This document shows, in pieces, positions 1-4,566 of a stretch of DNA of 5,116 nt (position 1 is the stretch's first letter; each line of letters begins with the position of its first letter). The stretch lies in assembly GCA_947174685.1 (NCBI GenBank), contig CAMWJY010000084.1, positions 1-5,116 on the forward strand, read 5' to 3'. The notes under the pieces were generated by a model. The model did no database searches. It saw only the letters and a program-made list of their open reading frames with translations, and had not been told where the DNA came from. The position numbers and the translations under genes were made by a program. This stretch comes from an uncultured Mollicutes bacterium. GTDB taxonomy: Bacteria > Bacillota_I > Bacilli_A > Acholeplasmatales > Anaeroplasmataceae.

Positions 1-1
1 A

Positions 2-427
2 GACTTCTATTATGATTTGGCTTTTCAAGTGTATTTATCTACAAAAGAAGAGTTAAAGTATATTAAGCCTTCCGAGCTTTTAACAAAAATAAGAAAGAAT
101 ATTAAATATAAGGAATACTCCAAATACAAAGATTATTTGAATCAGTTAATTTTTTATTTTAAACGAAAAGAATATCTGAAAGAATTTACAAACTCAGAAA
201 AAGGGCTAATGCAGGATATATTTTATAGCTATTTAACTCTTAAGTATAATCCTCAGAGTGGATATCATTTGGCGGAGCTTGTTCTAAGTCATGTAGTTGA
301 TGATAACTATTTAAAGCTCTTAGATATTTCATCAAGGCAAGGGAATACTTTAGCTAAAAAAGCTCTATTTGAATATTATTCTGAGCCTAAAAATTATAAT
401 TCATATTATGTTAAACGCTATTCTTAA
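2..427 (+). CDS. 3' part of an unrecognised protein, possibly Sel1/TPR-like
   Basis: The reading frame is open from the first bases of the window (Asp-Phe-Tyr-Tyr-Asp before the TTG at 17), so the start very probably lies upstream and this is a C-terminal fragment of 141 residues. I do not recognise the family. The protein is lysine- and tyrosine-rich and looks mostly helical. Its last third contains a stretch ending SSRQGNTLAKKALFEYY, which resembles the 'AAeqGnaeAqynLgxxYy' register of Sel1/TPR-type solenoid repeats; this is a weak likeness over a single unit. No signal peptide or membrane helix is visible in the fragment. A 28-bp gap without a terminator separates it from the next gene, so the two are probably cotranscribed. 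Base composition is clearly more AT-rich than in the glycolytic genes downstream. That it is a real coding region is fairly secure; the function is unknown. Confidence 0.7.
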   Translation, partial: DFYYDLAFQVYLSTKEELKYIKPSELLTKIRKNIKYKEYSKYKDYLNQLIFYFKRKEYLKEFTNSEKGLMQDIFYSYLTLKYNPQSGYHLAELVLSHVVDDNYLKLLDISSRQGNTLAKKALFEYYSEPKNYNSYYVKRYS

Positions 428-455
428 AACTTGCATATACTATAATGGTGGTAAA

Positions 456-662
456 ATGAAAATTGCTTGTTTCACATTGGCTATAATATGCTTATTTATC
501 ACAATCTTTATCTTTTGTTTTCATCCATTTTACGTTTTATTCCGGCAACAAAGAAAACATCTTAAAAAGACATATAATTACAAAAAGTTTTCTTTTTTGC
601 CTTTATTTTACTTTTCTTTTTTGTTAGAAATCCTTTTTCTCATTTTAATTTATTTTATGTAA
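456..662 (+). CDS. Small two-helix membrane protein of unknown function
   Basis: The ATG at 456 is chosen because a purine-rich GGTGG (447-451) lies just upstream; an in-frame ATG at 369 would overlap the preceding gene by 59 bases and has no good ribosome site. The 68-residue product has a hydrophobic segment at about residues 5-28, a strongly basic middle (30-44, with R30, R33, K34, K37, K38, K43, K44) and a second hydrophobic segment at about 46-67. By the positive-inside rule the central loop would be cytoplasmic with both ends outside. Phenylalanine, isoleucine and leucine dominate. Cys12 is preceded by Ile-Ile, so it is not a lipobox. I do not recognise the family. It lies 28 bp after the upstream gene and directly before the pgk promoter, with no evident terminator after it. 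Because the DNA here is extremely AT-rich, a chance open frame of this size cannot be fully excluded. Confidence 0.55.
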   Translation: MKIACFTLAIICLFITIFIFCFHPFYVLFRQQRKHLKKTYNYKKFSFLPLFYFSFLLEILFLILIYFM

Positions 663-683
663 TACGTTTTCTCACGAATTTAT

Positions 684-712
684 TTGAAAAAAATTTTTAT
701 AAGTGTTATAAT
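684..712 (+). promoter_or_regulatory. Sigma-A promoter of the pgk operon, extended -10
   Basis: The -35 is TTGAAA (684-689) and the -10 is TATAAT (707-712), separated by exactly 17 bp. TG at 704-705 adds an extended -10 (TGTTATAAT). The predicted start point is near 719, giving a leader of about 36 nt before the pgk ATG. This near-consensus promoter fits high constitutive expression of glycolytic genes. I see no cre box or CggR-type operator beside it. Confidence 0.88.
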
Positions 713-740
713 GAGGTATAAAAAATATAGCTTTATTTTT

Positions 741-745
741 GGAGG
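741..745 (+). promoter_or_regulatory. Ribosome binding site that fixes the pgk start
   Basis: GGAGG lies 10 nt before the ATG at 756. It decides the start: an in-frame TTG at 684 would add 24 residues but sits on the -35 element and upstream of the predicted transcript. A weak all-A/U inverted repeat (721-727 with 734-740) directly precedes the site. Confidence 0.85.
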
Positions 746-755
746 ATTAGTAAAT

Positions 756-1946
756 ATGGCTAAGAAAATTGTATCAGATTTAAATGTAAAAGGAAAAAAA
801 GTTTTAATTCGTGTAGACTTTAATGTTCCTATGAAGGATGGCGTTATCACAGATGATACACGTATCCGCGCAGCTTTACCTACAATTGAATATGTAATTA
901 ATCATGGTGGTAAGGCAATTGTATTTTCTCATTTAGGACGTGTTAAGGAGGAAGCAGATTTAGCTAAGAATGACTTAACAGTTGTAGCTAAGAGATTAGA
1001 AGAATTAATCAAGAAGCCAGTTCATTTTGTAAATGCAACAAAGGGCAAGGCTTTAGAGGATGCAGCTGCTAACCTTGGTGAAGGCGAAATCTTAATGTTC
1101 CAAAACACAAGATATGAGGACTTAGATGGCAAGAAGGAATCTAAGAATGATCCTGAGCTTGGTAAGTATTGGGCATCTCTAGGTGATGTATTCGTAAATG
1201 ATGCATTCGGTACAGCTCACCGTGCAGCAGCTTCTAATGTTGGTATTGCAGCAAATGTAAGCGAAACTGCAGCTGGTTTCTTATTAGAAAAGGAAATCAG
1301 ATATATTGGTGGCGCAGTAGATGAACCTGTTCGTCCTTATATCGCTATTCTTGGTGGAGCTAAGGTTTCTGACAAGATTGGTGTTATTGAAGCTTTATGC
1401 GAAAAAGCAGACAAGATTTTAATTGGTGGAGCAATGATGTTTACATTCTTAAAGGCATTAGGTAAAAACATTGGTGCATCTAAGTGTGAAGAAGATAAGC
1501 TTGATTTAGCTAAAGAGCTTTTAGCTAAGGCTGGTTCTAAATTAGTATTACCAGTTGATGCTGTATGTGCAAAGGAATTTGCCGATGTTCCAGGTGTAGT
1601 TAAATCTGTGGATGCTTTAGAAGCAGATGATATGGGTTTAGATATCGGACCTAAAACATTAGAATTATTTGCAAGTGTTTTAGCAGGTGCTAAGACAGTT
1701 GTATGGAATGGACCTATGGGCGTATTTGAAATGAAGAATTACGCTGCAGGTACAATCGGTGTATGTGAATTATTAGCTAACCTTAAGGGTGCTAACACAA
1801 TTATTGGTGGTGGAGATTCTGCAGCAGCAGCTGAGAGTCTAGGATATGCTGATAAGATGTCACATATTTCTACAGGCGGTGGAGCTTCTTTAGAGTATCT
1901 AGAGGGCAAGGTATTACCTGGTATCGCCTGTGTAGATGAGTTATAA
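756..1946 (+). CDS. pgk: Phosphoglycerate kinase
   Basis: Cytosolic glycolytic enzyme that transfers the acyl phosphate of 1,3-bisphosphoglycerate to ADP, giving 3-phosphoglycerate and ATP. The 396 residues match the usual bacterial length (about 395). The N-terminal substrate domain shows RVDFNVP (19-25, with D21 and N23), DTRIRA (34-39, R36), SHLGR (58-62, H59 and R62), NTRYED (117-122, R119) and FGTAHRAAAS (151-160). The C-terminal nucleotide domain shows GGAKVSDK (200-207, K203), VWNGPMGVFE (316-325), GGGDS (351-355) and SHISTGGGAS (369-378). All main catalytic and nucleotide-binding motifs are intact. One oddity is Ala158, where most PGKs have the second His of the HRAHAS motif. The gene is first in a pgk/HPr-like/tpiA operon, 18 bp before the next gene, and is driven by the promoter at 684-712. 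The identification is certain. Confidence 0.98.
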   Translation: MAKKIVSDLNVKGKKVLIRVDFNVPMKDGVITDDTRIRAALPTIEYVINHGGKAIVFSHLGRVKEEADLAKNDLTVVAKRLEELIKKPVHFVNATKGKALEDAAANLGEGEILMFQNTRYEDLDGKKESKNDPELGKYWASLGDVFVNDAFGTAHRAAASNVGIAANVSETAAGFLLEKEIRYIGGAVDEPVRPYIAILGGAKVSDKIGVIEALCEKADKILIGGAMMFTFLKALGKNIGASKCEEDKLDLAKELLAKAGSKLVLPVDAVCAKEFADVPGVVKSVDALEADDMGLDIGPKTLELFASVLAGAKTVVWNGPMGVFEMKNYAAGTIGVCELLANLKGANTIIGGGDSAAAAESLGYADKMSHISTGGGASLEYLEGKVLPGIACVDEL

Positions 1947-1964
1947 CAAGGAGATTTAAGGATC

Positions 1965-2213
1965 ATGCAAAAGCAAATTGTAGTAAGAAGTACTGTTGGC
2001 TTACATGCCAGCTTAGCTGCAAAAGTAGTTCAAGCAGCATCTAAGTATTCTGTAGATATTAATTTACATTATCATGACAGGGTGATTGATGTTAAATCTA
2101 TTTTAGGGTTAATGTCATTAGCTATTCCAAATGGTGAAAATGTTATTATTGAGGCTACTGGTGATCAGGCTGAGGCTGCAATTAATGACATTGCATCTAT
2201 CCTTGAAAAATAA
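1965..2213 (+). CDS. HPr-like phosphocarrier family protein with altered active-site motif
   Basis: An 82-residue protein covering the full HPr fold (typical HPr is about 85-88 residues). HPr carries phosphate from enzyme I to the sugar-specific enzymes II of the PTS on a histidine, and in Firmicutes is also phosphorylated on Ser46 by HPr kinase to act as CcpA corepressor. Here GLH (12-14) keeps the phospho-His as H14, and DVKSILGLMSLAI (42-54) keeps the regulatory serine as S45 with its hydrophobic helix. However, the normal HARPA reads HASLA: the Arg and Pro after the His are Ser16 and Leu17. The Arg is important for phosphotransfer in known HPr proteins, so a regulatory or specialised role is possible. 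AAGGAG (1948-1953) precedes the ATG. It lies 18 bp after pgk and 21 bp before tpiA, so it is certainly cotranscribed with them. Family assignment is firm; whether it is a working PTS carrier is uncertain. Confidence 0.88.
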   Translation: MQKQIVVRSTVGLHASLAAKVVQAASKYSVDINLHYHDRVIDVKSILGLMSLAIPNGENVIIEATGDQAEAAINDIASILEK

Positions 2214-2234
2214 TTAGGTAAGGAAAAGAATAAT

Positions 2235-2987
2235 ATGAGAAAACCCGTAATGGCTGGAAACTGGAAGATGAATAAGACTCGTGATGAGGCTTTAGAGTTT
2301 ATCTATGCAGTAAGCGATAAGCTTCCAAGCGCAAGTCAATTAGATTCTATTATCTGTGCCCCAGCAATTATATTAAGAGATTTAGTAAAGCGTAAGGGTG
2401 ACAATCTAAAGATTGGAGCTCAAAACGTTCATTTCGCTGAAAGTGGAGCTTACACAGGAGAAATTTCTCCAATGATGCTAACTTCAACAGGCGTAGAATA
2501 TGTTATTCTTGGTCATAGTGAAAGAAGAGCATATTTTAATGAGACTGATGAAACAGTAAATTTAAAGATAAAGGCTGCCTTGGCTAATAATCTAAAGCCT
2601 ATCGTATGTTGTGGAGAATCTTTAGAGGAAAGAGAATCTAATGCAACTCATGATGTGTTAGATAGACAAATCAATAAAGCATTTGAGGGAATTGAAGGTA
2701 AGGATTTAGAAAATATCATTATCGCATATGAACCAATTTGGGCAATTGGAACTGGCAAAGTAGCATCTGCAGAAATGGCAGATGAAGCTTGTGGATATAT
2801 CCGTTCCTTAATTGCAAAGCTTTATTGTCCTCATTGTGCTGAAGAAATCCGTATTTTATATGGTGGCTCTGTATCAACTAAGAGTGTAAGTGAGCTTATG
2901 GCTCAACCAAATATTGATGGTGGCTTAGTAGGTGGAGCATCTTTAAAATCAGATAGCTTCATTGAGCTTTGTCACAAAGCAATCTAA
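2235..2987 (+). CDS. tpiA: Triose-phosphate isomerase
   Basis: Cytosolic TIM-barrel enzyme interconverting dihydroxyacetone phosphate and glyceraldehyde 3-phosphate. The 250 residues are the standard length. Visible signatures are GNWKMN (8-13) with substrate-binding N9 and K11, GHSERR (93-98) with the electrophile H94, AYEPIWAIGTGK (164-175) with the catalytic base E166 and the mobile loop 6, YGGSV (209-213), and the phosphate-binding LVGGASL (231-237). The start is supported by AAGGA (2220-2224), 10 nt before the ATG. It is the last gene of the operon and a strong terminator begins 10 bp after its stop. A CPHC pair (C198, C201) lies just before the ILYGGSV strand, in a segment that in most relatives has no cysteines; it does not touch the known catalytic residues. 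The identification is certain. Confidence 0.98.
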   Translation: MRKPVMAGNWKMNKTRDEALEFIYAVSDKLPSASQLDSIICAPAIILRDLVKRKGDNLKIGAQNVHFAESGAYTGEISPMMLTSTGVEYVILGHSERRAYFNETDETVNLKIKAALANNLKPIVCCGESLEERESNATHDVLDRQINKAFEGIEGKDLENIIIAYEPIWAIGTGKVASAEMADEACGYIRSLIAKLYCPHCAEEIRILYGGSVSTKSVSELMAQPNIDGGLVGGASLKSDSFIELCHKAI

Positions 2988-2996
2988 CTAACAAAG

Positions 2997-3019
2997 AAAA
3001 GACCTTCGGGTCTTTTTTT
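2997..3019 (+). terminator. Intrinsic terminator of the pgk operon
   Basis: AAAAGACC (2997-3004) pairs with GGTCTTTT (3009-3016) around a stable TTCG tetraloop (3005-3008), and T residues run to 3019. It starts 10 bp after the tpiA stop and ends the glycolytic operon. Confidence 0.93.
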
Positions 3020-3058
3020 ATATCTTAGAAAACGAAATTCTTTATTTTTAAGTCAAAT

Positions 3059-3084
3059 AAAAAAATGAGGAAATATCCTCATTT
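3059..3084 (-). terminator. Intrinsic terminator of the toxin-antitoxin operon
   Basis: Read on the minus strand, AAATGAGG (revcomp 3077-3084) pairs with CCTCATTT (revcomp 3063-3070) around a 6-nt loop, followed by seven T residues (A tract at 3059-3065). The toxin stop codon (3079-3081) lies inside the first arm. It faces the tpiA terminator about 40 bp away, so the convergent operons are insulated from each other. Confidence 0.85.
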
Positions 3085-3357
3085 GAATAGATCGGAATGA
3101 CTGCCCACTCTATTTAGTATTAGAATAAGAAGTTCATCTTTGATGGTGTAAATTAAAAGCCAATCTGGTTCAATATGACATTCTCTTACACCGCTATAAG
3201 TACCACTTAAGCTATGATTCTTAAATTTAGGAGGAACAGTCTCCCCTTTAGATAGCACTTCAATAATAGAGAAAAGCTTATCCAAGTCCTTTCCTTGTTT
3301 CTTAGCCTTTTTTATATCCTTTTGAAATTGGGTAGTAAATTGAATTTTATATTTCAT
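3079..3357 (-). CDS. YafQ-family toxin (RelE/ParE superfamily mRNA interferase)
   Basis: A 92-residue protein whose length and sequence closely follow the YafQ family, ribosome-dependent endoribonucleases that cut mRNA during translation when freed from the antitoxin. Residues lining up with the known YafQ active site are all present: H48 (NHSL), H61, D65 and W66 (CHIEPDWLLIY), H87 and F91 (RVGSHSDLF). The basic N-terminal helix (KDIKKAKKQGKDLDKL, 13-28) fits the family. It overlaps the antitoxin gene by 4 nt (ATGA) and has only AGGTG one base before the ATG, too close for a working ribosome site, so its translation probably depends on the antitoxin gene. With all key residues intact it should be active. 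YafQ is by far the best match; the more general label is type II RelE/ParE toxin. Confidence 0.94.
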   Translation of the reverse strand: MKYKIQFTTQFQKDIKKAKKQGKDLDKLFSIIEVLSKGETVPPKFKNHSLSGTYSGVRECHIEPDWLLIYTIKDELLILILNRVGSHSDLFK

Positions 3358-3617
3358 ACACCTAAAGCTTTTTTTAAATCGTTTATATTATTATAGGCAG
3401 TAGAATTTAAAGTTTCGCCTTCTTCAATGGCTTTAAGTGTAGTTTCATTTGGTATGTTTAGTTTTACATCAAAAGGGATTCCATGTTCTTGGATAGATTT
3501 TCTTAAAAAAATATTAATAGCTGTTGTCATATTTAATCCCAGTTCATTAAAAATCTTTTCTGCAGCATTTTTAATGTCTTTATCCATACGGATATTTATA
3601 TTTGTACTCTCTTGCAT
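3354..3617 (-). CDS. DinJ/RelB-family antitoxin
   Basis: An 87-residue antitoxin matching the DinJ branch of RelB. The N-terminal ribbon-helix-helix consists of the strand NINIRMD (6-12), the helix KDIKNAAEKIFNELGL (13-28) and a second helix from MTTAINIFLRKSIQEHGIPF (30-49). In this family it dimerises and binds the operon's own operator. The C-terminal part (50-87, ending NINDLKKALGV) is the segment expected to wrap around and block the toxin. The start is secure: AGGAGG (revcomp 3625-3630) lies 7 nt upstream. It is the first gene of the pair, as usual for autoregulated type II systems, and shares ATGA with the toxin start. It lies 90 bp after the RNA methyltransferase on the same strand and has its own promoter, though some read-through from that gene is possible because no terminator is seen between them. 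Confidence 0.93.
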   Translation of the reverse strand: MQESTNINIRMDKDIKNAAEKIFNELGLNMTTAINIFLRKSIQEHGIPFDVKLNIPNETTLKAIEEGETLNSTAYNNINDLKKALGV

Positions 3618-3646
3618 AATTTAACCTCCTATAGTATTATATGTTT

Positions 3647-3675
3647 ATTTTAACACTTTATATACACAATGTCAA
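3647..3675 (-). promoter_or_regulatory. Promoter of the antitoxin-toxin operon
   Basis: On the minus strand there is a perfect TTGACA -35 (revcomp 3670-3675), a 17-bp spacer and a TAAAAT -10 (revcomp 3647-3652). The predicted start point is about 20 nt before the antitoxin start codon. A second TATAAT (revcomp 3636-3641) has no matching -35 and lies downstream, so it is less likely. Confidence 0.82.
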
Positions 3676-3682
3676 CACAATG
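3664..3682. repeat. 8-bp direct repeat over the TA promoter -35, candidate operator
   Basis: ACACAATG occurs twice (3664-3671 and 3675-3682) with TCA between, an 11-bp period that places both copies on about the same DNA face. The repeat straddles the -35 hexamer of the antitoxin promoter. Ribbon-helix-helix antitoxins bind short repeated sites in their own promoters, so this is a natural operator candidate; binding is inferred, not shown. Confidence 0.5.
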
Positions 3683-3707
3683 CACTAATTATATGCCCAT
3701 CTAAAAA

Positions 3708-4493
3708 TTATTTCTTTTTAAAATTTCTTTGCATAGCTGCTTCATATACGATAATAGAGGTAGCAACACTAACATTTAAACTATTATTATTCCCTTGCAT
3801 AGGAATATAAACCTTTTGATGAGGATGATTATACCAATCCTCTTGAATTCCAAATCTTTCATTTCCAAATACCATAGCAATCTTTCCTTCATAGGAATAG
3901 CTTTTATAGTCAAGCCCTAATTCAGGTTCTCCCAGAAAAATAGTGTATTGATTTTGTTGTAAGAAATCTAAAGCTTCTAAATAGCTCATTGTGATTGTAG
4001 GAAGAAGTAGATTTGTTCCTCTAGCAGAAGCCGTTAGCTTTGGATGATGTGGCTTTGAAATAGGATCCACAAGGATTACTCCTGTTGCCCCACAAGCATC
4101 TAATGTTCTATATATAGTACCAATGTTGCCAGGAATTTCAAGCCGATCTAAAACAATTATAAAATCGCCTAATTCCTCTTTAGCGTATATAGGAAGCTTT
4201 ATAGCTGCCAAAATACCTGCATGGTTTTCTTTAGTTTGTAATGCTTGATATGTAGATAAGGATATTTCATAGCATTCTAAAGCCTTTTGCTTTAATTCTT
4301 CGAGAAGCTTTAATGTGTCCTCTTTATAGGAGATGTCAGTTGTAATAAGAAGATATGGAACAGATAAATTGTAATTGCTTGCAAGCTTTAAAACCTCTAA
4401 ATCATCTGTTATGACATACTCCTTATGCTTATTGGTTTTGGATAATTCCTTGAAGAAATGAATGATTTCATCTTTTTTTCCTATTTTTTTCAT
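3708..4493 (-). CDS. TrmH/SpoU-family RNA 2'-O-methyltransferase
   Basis: A 261-residue enzyme of the SPOUT class, expected to methylate a ribose 2'-OH in rRNA or tRNA using S-adenosylmethionine. The C-terminal knotted domain has the three family motifs: motif 1 LDRLEIPGNIGTIYRTLDACGA (115-136, with N123 and R129), motif 2 MVFGNERFG (207-215, with G210, N211 and E212) and motif 3 IPMQGNNNSLNVSVA (230-244, with S238, L239 and N240). The N-terminal part (1-100), ending ENHAGILAAIKLP, fits the L30e-like RNA-binding domain seen in RlmB and in the thiostrepton-resistance methylase; overall layout is closest in feel to the TsnR/RlmB group, but the target nucleotide cannot be read from the sequence. 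In motif 1 the common Asp before Pro is Glu119, separated by Ile. It is transcribed divergently from the small membrane protein gene to its right. The ATG at 4493 has only a weak GGTGA (revcomp 4498-4502) upstream. Confidence 0.92.
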   Translation of the reverse strand: MKKIGKKDEIIHFFKELSKTNKHKEYVITDDLEVLKLASNYNLSVPYLLITTDISYKEDTLKLLEELKQKALECYEISLSTYQALQTKENHAGILAAIKLPIYAKEELGDFIIVLDRLEIPGNIGTIYRTLDACGATGVILVDPISKPHHPKLTASARGTNLLLPTITMSYLEALDFLQQNQYTIFLGEPELGLDYKSYSYEGKIAMVFGNERFGIQEDWYNHPHQKVYIPMQGNNNSLNVSVATSIIVYEAAMQRNFKKK

Positions 4494-4508
4494 AGTATCA
4501 CCGAAAAT

Positions 4509-4517
4509 ATTATATCA
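4509..4517 (-). promoter_or_regulatory. Extended -10 promoter of the methyltransferase gene
   Basis: On the minus strand TGATATAAT (revcomp 4509-4517) is a consensus -10 with an extended TG motif. The -35 position 17 bp upstream (4532-4537) reads TACCAT and is poor. The predicted start point near 4502 would leave a leader of only about 8-9 nt before the ATG at 4493. Confidence 0.6.
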
Positions 4518-4518
4518 C

Positions 4519-4534
4519 AAACTATGAAACTATG
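4519..4534. repeat. Tandem AAACTATG repeat between divergent promoters
   Basis: AAACTATG is repeated directly with no gap (4519-4526, 4527-4534). The pair sits exactly between the two outward-facing -10 elements, where a regulator could affect both genes. It may also be chance in AT-rich DNA. Confidence 0.5.
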
Positions 4535-4541
4535 GTATAAT
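4533..4541 (+). promoter_or_regulatory. Extended -10 promoter of the WHPGW membrane-protein gene
   Basis: TGGTATAAT (4533-4541) is a perfect -10 with an extended TG motif. The expected -35 position (4513-4518, TATCAC) is poor and falls on the -10 of the divergent promoter. The start point would be near 4548, just before the AAGGAG (4552-4557) that serves the ATG at 4567. Confidence 0.65.
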
Positions 4542-4566
4542 AGAAATGGAAAAGGAGAGATGAATT

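Noticed and set aside
369..455. Upstream ATG for the small membrane protein
   Set aside because: It would overlap the preceding gene by 59 bases and has no ribosome site; the ATG at 456 has one and begins directly at the hydrophobic segment.
721..740. AAAAATA/TATTTTT inverted repeat in the pgk leader as a riboswitch or attenuator
   Set aside because: The stem is only seven A-U pairs, no conserved riboswitch core or T tract is present, and the leader is about 36 nt.
684..755. Upstream in-frame TTG that would extend PGK by 24 residues
   Set aside because: It coincides with the -35 hexamer, lies before the predicted transcription start and has no ribosome site; the ATG at 756 has GGAGG and starts with normal PGK sequence.
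1739..1966. Minus-strand open frame of 75 residues opposite the end of pgk
   Set aside because: It lies antisense within a certain gene, has no ribosome site and its sequence mirrors pgk codon bias.
3020..3058. Gap between the two facing terminators as a small RNA gene
   Set aside because: Only about 39 bp, with no promoter or stable hairpin.
3427..3624. Plus-strand open frame of 65 residues opposite the antitoxin
   Set aside because: It is antisense to a well-supported DinJ-type gene with a consensus ribosome site and promoter; no start signals on the plus strand.
3642..3655. TGTT-N6-AACA inverted repeat over the TA -10
   Set aside because: Only four bases per arm in AT-rich DNA; too weak to list as an operator beside the longer direct repeat.
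3079..4493. Methyltransferase plus toxin-antitoxin pair as one new defence or RNA-repair module
   Set aside because: Both act on RNA, but each matches a common family, the TA pair has its own consensus promoter, and there is no other link than 90-bp proximity.
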